From positions 312,001 to 344,563 of the forward strand of contig NW_019091501.1 of NCBI RefSeq assembly GCF_001949145.1: 32,563 bases of DNA, written 5' to 3'. A program made the translations under genes and the position numbers. This DNA comes from Acanthaster planci. Lineage: Eukaryota; Echinodermata; Asteroidea; Valvatida; Acanthasteridae. A model generated the notes under the pieces. It did not search any database, had not been told where the DNA came from, and saw only the letters and a list, made by a program, of their open reading frames with translations. The first letter of the stretch is position 1. Every line of letters starts with the position of its first letter. Of the stretch, positions 12,901 through 20,488 are shown in pieces.

Positions 12901-15900
12901 GCTAATGTTTTCATTATGATTTTCCCCCTTTTTTTCTTCCACCAACATCCGTATGTTTTGTGCACATTTTTTCACTCTTGATAGCTCTGTTGGAACTTCT
13001 CTCTATGGGAACAGCTCTGTGTTTGTTCAGTCACAACCAGCTTGTCTAGTTTCCTCCCTTTTGTGACCATCTATTCACACAGATTTCCGTCTGTAGAAAT
13101 ATCAACACCAGATCAATTTCAAGGCCGTGAGAAGGATGTAATAATAATAAGTTGTGTCCGCACTCAGGGATCGTCTGACCATTCAGGGTAAGTGACAGTG
13201 GCACTGAATTACCTATGGGAGTCTGGGCGCTTGAAAGTGTTTATTTCTTGAAGGGAGGAAAACCTCAGAATCTAGAAAAAACACACATCGGAAAATCAAT
13301 GACCAACTCGCATGTAGTCAGTGCCCGGAATCAAACCCAAGCCACAGTGGTGAGAGGCGAGTGCTTTATGCACTGGCCACGTGCGCCATCAGTAATAAAT
13401 TAATAGAGTTTTAAAAAGCCCTGTGTTAAAAAAGTCAACCTGCTTTTCTACCTTTGTTCCCCATTTTCTCTTCAGATCGTCCTGCAGTTTTTCTTCCAAC
13501 TTCTTCAGTGATGGAAGAAAGATAAACTTCCTCCTGACCAGGGCGCGGTACTCGCTCTTCATTGTAGGCAACCTTTCATTTCTCCAGGTGAGGAAAAACC
13601 TTCTGTGATTGAGTTTGAAGGACACAGCTTGAGTTGCCGTAGCATCGTGCTCAAGCTAGATTTTTTGAAGTTGTTTGGAGGTAGCAGTATTTATCCATGA
13701 GATCTTATTGATGCTTTGATGTGTATCCCATGAAATGACAAAACAAGTCTGGAGGACTTGTGTCACTTATGAGTTGTGGGGCTTCAGTCAAGTCCACTAC
13801 AGGCCATAACCACTCCACACCACGCCATGCCACCCCACATCACCCACCCTCCTCTCCACTTCACCCCACCCTCCTCTCCACTTCACCCCACGCCACCACT
13901 ACCCTACCCCTATTACGGGTCATTCAGTCATAAGCCAAGTCAACAGCTGTTCATTCCCTATCCAAATTCATCCATTACTTGTTGCCAACAACTTGCGGGC
14001 ACTGTTATAAGTATAAGTTGCAGTCTTCCCACAATGTAGCAGTCGGTTTGTTTACACTTGACCCCTACTGTTATTTGTTTGGGCCAGGCTGGCTACTCCA
14101 GGACATCTGTAGTTCTTGTTGCACTGTCTACTGTAATGTAATGCATATATATCGCTTATAAGACTGACTAAGCAGCTGGTTTATAATGCTTTGTAGATAT
14201 TTTCTGGAAGAACATTTATCCAATGTTGTTTTTCCTGGTAATAAAAGGCTTCTAAGTGTAATTGCTGTTTGCCGATGTCTTCTTCAAAGTTTATCTTTTG
14301 CTTTAGTTTTCTTCCGCCTTAGCTTTGGTTGATAGTAACAATTTAGCAACAAAGTGAAATAAAAGAAAAATAAATCCACAAAGTTTGTACCTATCAATAT
14401 AAATATGCATGTGTAATTTGGGTAGTCTATGGCACTCTTCCTACCCAAACAGTCACTACATATGCAAATTTCCCATGCGCCTATTATTCATTCGCTGAAA
14501 AGATTTGATCACCCGTGGTGCACCTTGGCTTCCCACTATGCAGCCCGGCCTAGTCGCCATGATCATCTTTCTTTCTCACGTTTCCTTCCTTTGTAAATGA
14601 AGTATAATCTGGATTTTATCCATTTATTGATAGGAGTGTTCTTTTCGTGCATATTTTTGTGTTCTTTCTTATTTGTGCACCCTGCAAGTGTTTGCCATCG
14701 GTACTGCGAGGTTCGTTCCAGCTGCGCTGTGTCTACCCTACCAGTGAATTATATACCTTAGCTGGTTGAATTCAGGGAGTCACAGTCAGGATTTGTCATA
14801 CTCCTGTGTCTTCTCCGGCTACCAAGACGAGGAAAAGGCCTTGCCGTCATCCAGGGGGTTCCAGTCAGGATCTCCATTACTTGTCGCTTTGGCGTTAGAC
14901 TGCCATCAACCTCCACTGCCCTGGACCCGATTCTGGCGGACAAGGCCCTTCCGCTCTCTCTGGCCGTGAGCCGTGATTACATTGGGTGGGGTTCCGCACG
15001 GGAATCGCACCAGCCGGGCGTACTCTCGCGGGAACAGGCCACTCCCCATGGGACTGCATATGGCTCTGAATGAGGCACTGCCCTGTCCCCGATTGGGCAA
15101 CCAGCATTGTCTTCTACAAGTTGATTCCATCAGCGCCCTCACTCCGTCCGATTGCTGCCTCTGTCTTCTTCAGTGAGACATGATTCAAGTGCTCGGCCTG
15201 CTGTTAGCTGCTTCGCCAGAGGAGGACATCAGTCACGAGTTGTTTAAACAACATGGCATGACTGGAATCTTCCAGGCCAATTTTTCCAAAAGTCCTTCTT
15301 ATTCTAGTCTCTCTAGACAGAATTTGGCACAAGTCCAAGTCTGCACCAGCCTGATGGTCCTCCGCTTAACCACCAGCCAATCTATGGGGCACCCTTGGCT
15401 CTTGACTATTGCACGGCCTTACTTCAGTTGAAGCAAAGTGACCGTGTCTTTGGTTGAAGATGACACTAATTTCATCGGCATCCTCACCACCTATGGGATG
15501 TTCCAGATTCTGGATCCTCTGTCAGCCTCCCCTCCAGAGGAAGATACTGACCACACCCGTGCCAGTCAACCAACTGCCCCACATCTTCAGATACTCTTGC
15601 CATGGGGCTCCAATTTGTGAAGTAGGCTCTTGAGTTAGCGGACCGCTCCATCTTGTAATCCGGAGCAGCCCTGGTGTATATAATGTTGGACGTCTTCTCA
15701 TCACCTTCCCTTTGTCTAAGGCTTGCAAGAAGAATGTTTCAGAGACAACTACACTGTTGAATACAGTGGAACACTGTTATAACAAGGTCCTTGGAACTTC
15801 ACAAAATCTATTTACTGTGACTGTTACGAGGTCTTTAAAAATTAGGCCTGCTGTGAGTCATCAATTTTGTAGAGCTTTCTTTTCCGATAATGTTCAGCGT

Positions 15901-18900
15901 GATTGAAACAAAGAGAGAGAATTCTGTCAGGTCCTATTCATTTCAGTATGATTTCGAACATCGAAGTGGTTTTTTGTCTGCGGAGATCTATTCCTTGAGC
16001 GGAAAATACTAGCAATTTCCTCCAATCAAGGTTAACATGCACTGGAATGAGGAGTACTCTTGGAGCGAGTTGCTATAGATGCTCCTTCAGTTATTTAGGT
16101 GTTATACACTGCCGCTAAAGATAGCTTATGCATCCGACTTAGCAAGCCTTTTTGTTAAGAACTCCTTGCTCGATAAAGACTGACACCAACTTTATTTAGG
16201 TTACATGAGATCTTTGTCCCTGACCTATTTCATTTCTTCCCCTCTTATCGAGGTAAATTCCTTGGATGGGAAAGGAGAGTTCTCCTTTCTGCCCAGACCT
16301 CACTACAGTCATGCTAAAGACTCTGAATGATAATGTCATCTCCGTCTTTGAATATGTCTTGCGGCTTTCGTGCCTCTTTTTTTTCTCTCTGCCAACCAAA
16401 GCCATATTAACAGAAAGGACAAGGGATCATGCAGTTGACCAGCAGACGATCCACATTGCAGGGTCTGACAATGTAATGGCAGATGCACTCTCCCTGGGAT
16501 GATAGAGCTGCCTTACATCGATCTCTTTGCTTCCTTGAACAATGCTCAACTTTCTGGCGATGCTACAACCATGGCCGTCATCTGCCCACCTTTCAAATTT
16601 GTGACAGCAGATTTTAGCATTTTGTTATGTGCGTCGATAGTCGGGCTTTGGCTCCAGCTAACGCTCCTGTGAGTGCTATTACAGACTTCCTTATGTATTT
16701 CTTTCATTTGGAGCTACAAGTATCTACAACTCATATCTACAGGTCAGCCCTAGCTGCCATACATTTTGGTTTCAAAATCGGTTCAATTGCCCTTAACAAC
16801 ATGACATTCCATCACCTTTTGTATGATATGCTTATCCAGTGTTCCTTTCATCGTTACACTCTCCATCTCCTTACATCCTAGAGTGGATGCGGATAAACTT
16901 TGGGGCCCTGTTCCTGAAGTGGTATCTGACTAAAATGATAGCATGAGAGGGACAATATTAATCCGTCGCTTATCACTTTCATGAGACCACACTGTCCAGC
17001 GGTGTCAGTACACTACTGTCCGCTGGACGGCTTCAGCCCTTAGATTTGCTAATCTAGTCTGGCCGTCAAGCTCTGATGAACATAGTCAACACTACATCAG
17101 GGTTCATGATGTAAGAGCAGTATCTGCATCCTGGTCTCGCTCTTGAAATATTTCCATTGCAGACATCTGCAAAGCTGCATGTTGGAAGTCTCCCTTTACC
17201 TCCTGCAACTTGAGGGATGTCCTGCAGAGTGACATCGCAAATGGCAAGGCAATCCTACTGTCCGCAGCACAGAGGTCAAAGGGACCTCCTGTAGGACGGA
17301 CGACAAGTCATTATGAAGTTCCTTTACTATTTCTTTAATTTATACATTTATCCTTGTTTATATGTAAGAGTGTATTCTTGGCATTACATGTGTCACTGCC
17401 AACCCCCCACCTAGACCAGTACTACTCTGCATACGAAGTGACTGTTTGGGTAGGTAGAGCGCCGTAGACTCCTTCCCCACTTTAAGTGTGGGTCGGACCT
17501 TTTGAGCCACTTTCGAAAAGGACAATCATGGCGGTAAGGCTGCGCTGCATTGTGGGAGGTCAAGGTGCATCACAGATGATCAAATATTCTCAGCGATTGA
17601 ATAATAGGCGCATGGGAAATTTGCATATGTAGTGACTGTTTGGGTAGGTATTCTCTAGTAGACCCGACCCACGCTTTGTGTGGGGAAGGAAAGAAATGTT
17701 TTTTTTTTCTTTTTTCACCTCCTCTGACTACAGTCAGATCAAACAGATCAATCAGTTGAGACTATGGTGCACTTAAGGTGGCAGGTGTGGAGCCATTCAA
17801 GTTCATTCCTCGAGAAACCACAAACCACTCTTGTGGGACAGCCGGTTGTGGGCCCTCTATAGGCCAAAAGTAAACAGTCATTTCATGATTGATTAGTTGC
17901 TAATTATGACAATTTGTCCAGAACTCATTTTGACAAATGTAGAGTTTCCTGAGGATAAAGTAAGTGGTTCCATCCATCCCGGTCAAATTTTGAGATTTCT
18001 ACTTGTGACTGGCCTTGAGATGGAACTTTGGATAGGACTTGCAAGGAACTGGACCACAGTTGTCTTGAGAGGTGGCTCAGTTGTACATGATGTAGGTGAA
18101 ACTCAATTAAGTATGAGGCCAGCTGCTACAGTGGAACGCCGCTATAACGAACACGACAGGGTCCACACTAAATGTTGGGTACTGCGGTCGTTCCGTATGG
18201 CGAAATTAACTGCCGAACGTTTTGTTGCCATGTTGAATAGCACCCTCTCTTGTCTAACTGAAGTGCATCCTCTTGTGATACGATCTGTGATGTTTTGCCA
18301 TTGCGTTCATGTTTGAAGTTTCTAAAAATGTATCTGTTAATTAGTTTTGTTTTTTAATTAAATCTTGAGTTACAAAATTGATGTTTAGTTTATCCTAAAA
18401 GTCTTGAAGCTACCACTCAGGATTGATCTCCGATGCATGCTGTGGCGAATCTCTGTTGATTTGTAACTACATAATGTTCGGTAGGTTTTGTGCACAAAAT
18501 GTTGGGAGTTAAGGACAATGTTCGGTACAGCCAAATGTTTGGTATGGCAGTGTTCGGTGTAGGGAGGTTCCACGAGCCCCGGGCAACTTGTAACGTGTTG
18601 TTTGGACAGTTTAAGTCTGAATGTGATGTTCATTAGAGTCAGGTTAGTGGCAGTGCAGTGTTCTGTGTACATGTAGTGATCGTCTGATATTCATTATGTC
18701 TAACCATCCTGAAACAAGAATTGTGGATTTTTTTCTCTCCCCCTCCAGAGCCAGAAGGAGTGGTGGGCTGTGGTGGCAGATGCCGACAAGCGGAAGTGCG
18801 TCATCCATGTTCCAAGGAAGCTGTACGAAAAGGCAGCCCGGTGCTGCGTCAGACGGCCCAGCAGCGCACCTCCCGGCAGTGCCCAGTGCGACAGGCCCAC

Positions 18901-20488
18901 CCAGGGGCTGACCACACAAACCTGCAAAAGCTTGGGCAGTCCTAAACACACGGTAGAGGGTTCCGTTACTGTTCCCAGCAACAGAATTGGAGACAGCAAA
19001 CGAGACCATGTACAGAGTCCTGTGGTTGAGAAGCCCTTTGCATCATCCTCGCAAGGATCAGCAACCGTTGACAAGACCACTGGTTAAGTCGTCTGCATGC
19101 CTTTTGTTTCTTTTTTCCCCCGATTTCTCATCATGCTCTCTTGGTGTTTTGATCCATGTTGATTTTTGGAGACATTTGTTGCAACACATGTCCAATTTGG
19201 GTAGCAAATTGGACATGTGTTTTTTTTTTGGGGGGTAGCATTTATAGAATACCTCTGTTATTTGATAATGTGCTCTGCTTTGGGGGCTCTTTTTTGGAGT
19301 GTGAGCTTCATGTATATGGATGTAAAATTCTATTTAAAATGTTTCAAATGCAGCCAATATTTGTGTTAATATTTCACTGTTTGAATGACTTCTTTGTCCG
19401 ACAATCAGGTCACAGCCCTCCTTTTTTGTGTAATTTCATATAGTGATAATGAAAGAAATGTTCAGTGACATGTTCATTGAACGAATCATTAGATTATTTT
19501 TTTTGGTCTTGAAATGTTTTATATTCTTTTAGCAAGGACTATGGATCCACCAGCATCCCAAGCATCTCTAATGCAGGGACGTGTTCAGGACCCCATTTTG
19601 AATGAAAAGGAAAGTGAGAAACCAGCAGTGAAGTCCTGCCTGTCCACTCCAAAGGTCAAGAAAATCACAAACAGGGTGACCTTCCAACAGTCGGAGGCCT
19701 TGGCCAGCCACACACTACTTCCGAGACCAATGCAGAGCAGTTCGGGAGCGCAGTCGCAGGGGGGACAGCAGAACCCCTATAAAATGGCATCCCGATCACC
19801 AGAGAGAAGCCAGACAGCAAAGCGATCTCCCAAACTACCTCAGTACCGACACATCCTGAAGAAAAGACTTATGCCATGGTGGAGCCCTCAAAGGTCTCCG
19901 CAGAGCAGCCCTCCTGCAACCAAGCTGACTCCGCCATACAAGAGCAGACCTGCAAGCCGTGGAGAAGCCCTTAAATCTGCTTTAGGAAGCCTTTTAACCA
20001 GCTTGAGGGCCCAAACTGGCCTTGTCACAGACCCTCAACAAGGCTCTGGCAGCAGCAGTCATTTTCAGGATTCACTTGCCCCAGTCACAGCAGACAGTAG
20101 GGCATCAGTTGGAACGGCGAGACCATCCAGAGAAGAAGGGATAACAACTCCGAGGAAGACTGGAATTACCAGAGAAAGGCTCAGACACCAAGAAGAATGC
20201 AGTGCCCAGCAGCCGACAACCTCTTTAGGAGATGACAGCTCAAATCAGAGACTCTCCACCCAGAATGAAGATGATCAGTTAAGGATCACTGTGGAAAATG
20301 TCAAGCGTAACCAGGGCAAGGAGAAGAGGACCATGGCCCTAGCTGGCCTCCAGCCGGATCCCAGGCTTGCCCGAAGACGCCGGAGTACAAATTCTGGAGC
20401 AGAACCTCCCGAAACACAGTCGGGGAACTCTAACAGATGCGACTATCCTCAGCGTGACAGATGCCTCCCAGGCATCGACTCGGAGTAG
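769..20488 (+). CDS. SETX: Senataxin-like SF1B RNA/DNA helicase, 3' part of gene (13 exons)
   Basis: Spliced segments: 769-924, 1179-1359, 3428-3538, 4926-5047, 6473-6727, 7639-7746, 9767-9942, 11144-11233, 11750-11953, 13083-13187, 13476-13587, 18749-19082, 19533-20488. All introns are GT-AG and phases match throughout (2910 bp, 969 residues plus TAG). Core motifs in order (local numbering): LNPCQLQAV (Q motif), Walker A-like GPPATGRT at 33-40, LLCAPSHT (Ia), FSLDSQV then a charged coiled-coil insert (domain 1B), VIVDEA (II, 270s), VGDPK (III, about 300), QHRMHP (about 346), QFQGRE (V, 479-484), LTRAR (VI, 523-527), then a disordered tail. The FSLDSQ word, the 1B insert and the motif spacing match senataxin/Sen1, which resolve R-loops and act in transcription termination in the nucleus. 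Walker A Lys is Arg and motif III lacks QLPP, so ATPase activity is doubtful. The N-terminal part is upstream of the window. An SETX paralogue is the main alternative. Confidence 0.85.
1179..1359 (+). CDS. SETX: Senataxin-like exon b: motif Ia
   Basis: 60 codons plus one base (phase 1 end), acceptor GTTTGTAG and donor AGAG|GTACAA. It encodes a Gln/Lys-rich linker and then PPPVLLCAPSHTLVNVLLRQ, matching motif Ia (usually CAPSNAAVDEL). The exon ends in EIPTMFPYETQPSDR. Confidence 0.85.
1465..2364. mobile_element. Pogo/Tc1-like inverted-repeat element, copy 1
   Basis: 900 bp flanked by TA on both sides (1463-1464 and 2365-2366). The left end CAGTGGAACGCTGCTATAAC and the reverse complement of the right end (CAGTGGAACGCTGCTATTAC) agree over about 28 bp. 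TA duplication and CAGTGGAAC termini fit the Tc1/mariner-pogo group. No transposase is recognisable inside, so it is non-autonomous. It lies in the helicase intron between 1359 and 3428. Confidence 0.78.
2842..2912 (-). repeat. tRNA-derived SINE head or tRNA pseudogene
   Basis: The - strand has box A TGGTCGAGTGG (2904-2894) and box B GGTTCAAGTCC (2859-2849), spaced as in a tRNA. The anticodon arm has an oversized loop and I could not fold a proper cloverleaf, so I call it tRNA-derived, not a functional tRNA gene. Confidence 0.55.
3428..3538 (+). CDS. SETX: Senataxin-like exon c: FSLDSQV segment
   Basis: 111 bp, entered in phase 1 and left in phase 1, acceptor TTCTTGCCAG and donor CAAG|GTCAGA. 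It encodes TKRYHVVRVHGPSAV followed by VKKFSLDSQVEAQRKQ. The VRxG and FSLDSQV words are characteristic of the start of domain 1B in senataxin and Sen1 and are the best evidence for this family over UPF1 or IGHMBP2. Confidence 0.87.
3539..4925 (+). other. Helicase intron without recognised content
   Basis: A 152-codon frame on the - strand (4329-4787) has no recognisable motif. Nothing else supported. Confidence 0.55.
4926..5047 (+). CDS. SETX: Senataxin-like exon d: coiled-coil insert, first half
   Basis: 122 bp, entered in phase 1 (the split codon gives Asp) and left in phase 0, acceptor TTTATGCAG and donor GAG|GTAACA. The translation is highly charged and helical: RIDLNLERSTKKRESLHRQ, ITELEKNCEL, ending NSNKEE. 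It corresponds to the helical stalk of domain 1B found in senataxin-type helicases. Confidence 0.8.
5346..6289. mobile_element. Pogo/Tc1-like inverted-repeat element, copy 2
   Basis: 944 bp with TA on both sides (5344-5345 and 6290-6291). Its ends (CCATGGAATGCTACTGTAAC and reverse-complement CAGTGAACACCACTATAGCC) are decayed versions of copy 1. The interior is clearly related: TTTAGAACTGATGATGATAA occurs in both copies about 125 bp from the left end, and the rest follows in the same order. Confidence 0.75.
6473..6727 (+). CDS. SETX: Senataxin-like exon e: stalk, domain 1B return and DE of motif II
   Basis: 85 codons, phase 0 at both ends. I chose the acceptor TGTCTTTTTTAG|TTA (6473) because it keeps phase 0 with the preceding exon and has a good pyrimidine tract. 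It encodes a coiled coil (KKQLIKDLTINKLKLEDQKR), the segment ADVICCTVNFTGSQLLQ, and KFSCVIVDE. The intron splits motif II after Asp-Glu; Ala follows in the next exon. The acidic DE pair is intact. Confidence 0.88.
7639..7746 (+). CDS. SETX: Senataxin-like exon f: end of motif II and motif III
   Basis: 36 codons, phase 0 at both ends, acceptor CCTCTCCAG and donor AAG|GTCGGA. It encodes ANQCMELDSIIPLQNC and KVVLVGDPKLTRATVASK. The usual motif III is GDPKQLPPTV. Spacing is preserved, but the Gln that senses the gamma phosphate and both prolines are replaced (7720-7731). Confidence 0.87.
7818..8650. mobile_element. Inverted-repeat (foldback/MITE-like) element
   Basis: 833 bp with imperfect terminal inverted repeats of about 45 bp. 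The left end reads CAGCCTGAAAGT...CTTCCGGAACCCTTG and the right end reads in reverse CAGAGCCTGAAAGT...CTTCCGGAACCCTTG. No clear target duplication and no ORF of note. Family not recognised. It lies in the helicase intron between 7746 and 9767. Confidence 0.65.
9138..9536. repeat. Probable tandem repeat interrupted by an assembly gap
   Basis: About 38 bp left of the gap (9138-9175, starting GGCATCTTAATAGTTTGACA) resemble about 39 bp directly right of it (9498-9536, starting GGCACCTTAGTTTGATTGAC). The gap of 313 N (9185-9497) thus probably covers further units. Confidence 0.5.
9185..9497. other. Assembly gap (313 N)
   Basis: Unknown bases inside a helicase intron. Exons on both sides join in frame, so no coding exon needs to be placed here. 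Confidence 0.99.
9767..9942 (+). CDS. SETX: Senataxin-like exon g: QHRMHP motif
   Basis: 176 bp, phase 0 in and phase 2 out, acceptor TTGCCATAG and donor CGACAA|GTAAGG. It encodes LHRSLFERLCGWF, then ICRLKNQHRMHPEIAAFPSK and HFYGGGLL. QHRMHP at 9869-9886 matches the conserved Q(Y/H)RMHP motif of SF1B helicases, with the Arg intact. Aligned frame and spacing to the previous exon show that no exon is hidden in the 313-base gap before it. Confidence 0.9.
10630..10790 (-). repeat. tRNA-derived SINE, family 1 copy A
   Basis: - strand box B-like GGTTTGAATACC (10723-10712), preceded by TTGCCTCCCACCTGTGTGG and followed downstream by a TTTCCTCCC tail. The same arrangement recurs at 13250-13395, which supports a dispersed family. 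Confidence 0.5.
11144..11233 (+). CDS. SETX: Senataxin-like exon h: RecA2 start
   Basis: 90 bp, phase 2 in and phase 2 out, acceptor GGATGCAG and donor AAAG|GTACAG. It encodes KNMAKRRQ followed by SFFLHPYLIFNVIQSKE. PYLIFNV matches the PYxVFDV strand that opens the second RecA domain of senataxin-like helicases. Confidence 0.8.
11750..11953 (+). CDS. SETX: Senataxin-like exon i: RecA2, region before motif V
   Basis: 204 bp, phase 2 in and phase 2 out, acceptor GGTTGGGCAG and donor CTT|GTAAGG. It encodes YANEAEQIMVLKLYHRIC, then SMGIIVLSKDQASYISL. The first part is the usual N-x-x-E helix. GIIVLSKDQ stands where the family has GIITPYKxQ, so the second-domain strand is divergent. Confidence 0.85.
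13083..13187 (+). CDS. SETX: Senataxin-like exon j: motif V
   Basis: 105 bp, phase 2 in and phase 2 out, acceptor TTCACACAG and donor CAGG|GTAAGT. It encodes LFPSVEISTPDQFQGREK and DVIIISCVRTQGSSDHS. QFQGRE at 13114-13131 is motif V, and the SCVR strand follows as expected. Too short to stand out as an ORF, it was found from phase and motif order. Confidence 0.88.
13250..13395 (-). repeat. tRNA-derived SINE, family 1 copy B
   Basis: - strand GGCGCACGTGGCCAGTGCAT (box A region), CTCGCCTCTCACCACTGTGG, box B GGTTTGATTCC (13337-13327), and a tail ending TTTTCCTCCC. Box order and tail match the copy at 10630-10790. It lies just upstream of the motif VI exon. Confidence 0.55.
13476..13587 (+). CDS. 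SETX: Senataxin-like exon k: motif VI
   Basis: 112 bp, phase 2 in and phase 0 out, donor CCAG|GTGAGG. It encodes KINFLLTRARYSLFIVGN with the motif VI arginine finger intact. Two acceptors fit the frame: 13476, after a long pyrimidine tract, and 13509, after CTTCTTCAG. The second removes 11 serine/phenylalanine-rich residues and gives a loop length nearer to other senataxins. The annotation uses 13476. Confidence 0.82.
13785..13905 (+). repeat. C-rich low-complexity tract with a 22-bp tandem duplication
   Basis: An almost G-free CCAC/TCC tract. Within it 13844-13865 and 13866-13887 are identical 22-mers (CCACCCTCCTCTCCACTTCA + CC). The ORF reading through it is Pro/His simple sequence and is not a gene. 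Confidence 0.8.
14440..14567 (+). repeat. DIRS left inverted terminal repeat
   Basis: It begins CCTACCCAAACAGTCACTAC and pairs as a reverse complement with 17648-17521 over 128 bp, with no indels. The first 51 bp match perfectly and the inner part has scattered mismatches. Confidence 0.9.
15764..15865. mobile_element. Lone end of a pogo/Tc1-like element inside the DIRS element
   Basis: TA followed by CAGTGGAACACTGTTATAAC matches the left end of copies 1-3. I could not find a matching right end nearby, so the right limit given is nominal. Its position implies insertion into the DIRS element after that element had arrived. Confidence 0.5.
16431..17243 (+). pseudogene. DIRS RNase H end and tyrosine-recombinase remnant
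   Basis: At 16447-16500 the reading QQTIHIAGSDNVMADALSLG resembles the C-terminal end of the retroelement RNase H region (H-I-P-G-x-x-N-x-x-A-D-A-L-S). From 16627 an open stretch has PVSAITDFLMYFF and STTHIYRSALAAIHFGF, like the N-terminal core-binding part of tyrosine recombinases. At about 17096-17220 a frame reads YIRVHDVRAVSASWS, stop, then ISIADICKAACWKSP and FTSCNLRDV. HDVR fits the catalytic H-x-x-R. The position of the catalytic Tyr holds Asn (17207-17209), and TGA at 17144-17146 interrupts the frame. Dead copy. Confidence 0.75.
17431..17498 (+). repeat. DIRS internal complementary region
   Basis: The core GTGACTGTTTGGGTAGG plus AGCGCCGTAGACT mirrors the left outer end, and CCTTCCCCAC...GTGTGGGTCGG mirrors the right outer end. 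The two halves meet near 17470. This composite allows end joining during DIRS replication. Confidence 0.82.
17521..17648 (-). repeat. DIRS right inverted terminal repeat
   Basis: Reverse complement of 14440-14567. Its outer flank (17649-17690) differs from the left flank, as expected for DIRS ends, and is copied in the internal complementary region. Confidence 0.9.
18129..18574. mobile_element. Pogo/Tc1-like element, shortened copy 3
   Basis: The left end CAGTGGAACGCCGCTATAAC is preceded by TA. The right side carries a degraded inverted copy (reverse complement GTGGAACCTCCCTACACCGA) near 18550-18574. At about 445 bp it is half the length of the other two copies. The right boundary is uncertain. 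Confidence 0.6.
18749..19082 (+). CDS. SETX: Senataxin-like exon l: post-helicase region
   Basis: 334 bp, phase 0 in and phase 1 out, acceptor CCCCTCCAG. It encodes SQKEWWAVVADADKRKCVIH, the W..L/V.DA..R segment that closes the helicase core in senataxin, then a low-complexity Ser/Pro/Lys region. The donor ACTG|GTTAAG is weak and a TAA stop lies one codon later (19084-19086), so unspliced transcripts would end here. Confidence 0.82.
19183..19221. repeat. Perfect 17-bp hairpin
   Basis: The arm AACACATGTCCAATTTG (19183-19199), a 5-base loop GGTAG, and the exact reverse complement CAAATTGGACATGTGTT (19205-19221) are followed at once by a T run. It lies in the last helicase intron, 100 bp after the penultimate exon. 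Confidence 0.85.
19533..20488 (+). CDS. SETX: Senataxin-like last exon: disordered basic tail
   Basis: 956 bp open to TAG at 20486-20488, acceptor ATTCTTTTAG. The split codon GCA joins it in frame to the previous exon. The tail has about 317 residues, rich in Ser, Pro, Gln, Arg and Lys, with no globular domain visible. Notable words are KKITNRVTFQ (possible RVxF PP1-docking site), SPQRSPQSSPP (possible proline-directed phosphosites), and LARRRRS (possible nuclear localisation signal). Long open frame and codon composition support coding. Confidence 0.82.

Larger units (their letters stand above)
9943..13082 (+). other. Helicase introns around exons h and i
   Basis: Noncoding stretches 9943-11143, 11234-11749 and 11954-13082 hold one SINE (10630-10790) and no other feature I can name. 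Scattered short frames are unsupported. Confidence 0.55.
14421..17690 (+). mobile_element. Degenerate DIRS-type tyrosine-recombinase retrotransposon
   Basis: An inverted pair, 14440-14567 and 17521-17648, is 128 bp each without gaps, and its outer 51 bp are identical. A segment at 17431-17498 is complementary in its left half to the outer left end (14421-14462) and in its right half to the outer right end (about 17659-17690). That internal complementary region is the hallmark of DIRS elements, which replicate through circular intermediates. RNase H-like and tyrosine-recombinase remnants lie between in the same orientation. The element is short for its class (intact ones are about 5-6 kb), with many stops, so it is inactive. 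It sits sense-oriented in the last long intron of the helicase gene. Confidence 0.85.

Noticed and set aside
13776-14039. Pro/His-rich + strand frame
   Set aside because: Translation of a C-rich simple tract with a 22-bp tandem duplication; no protein motif.
18644-19080. Two long - strand frames
   Set aside because: Antisense shadows of the post-helicase exon 18749-19082.
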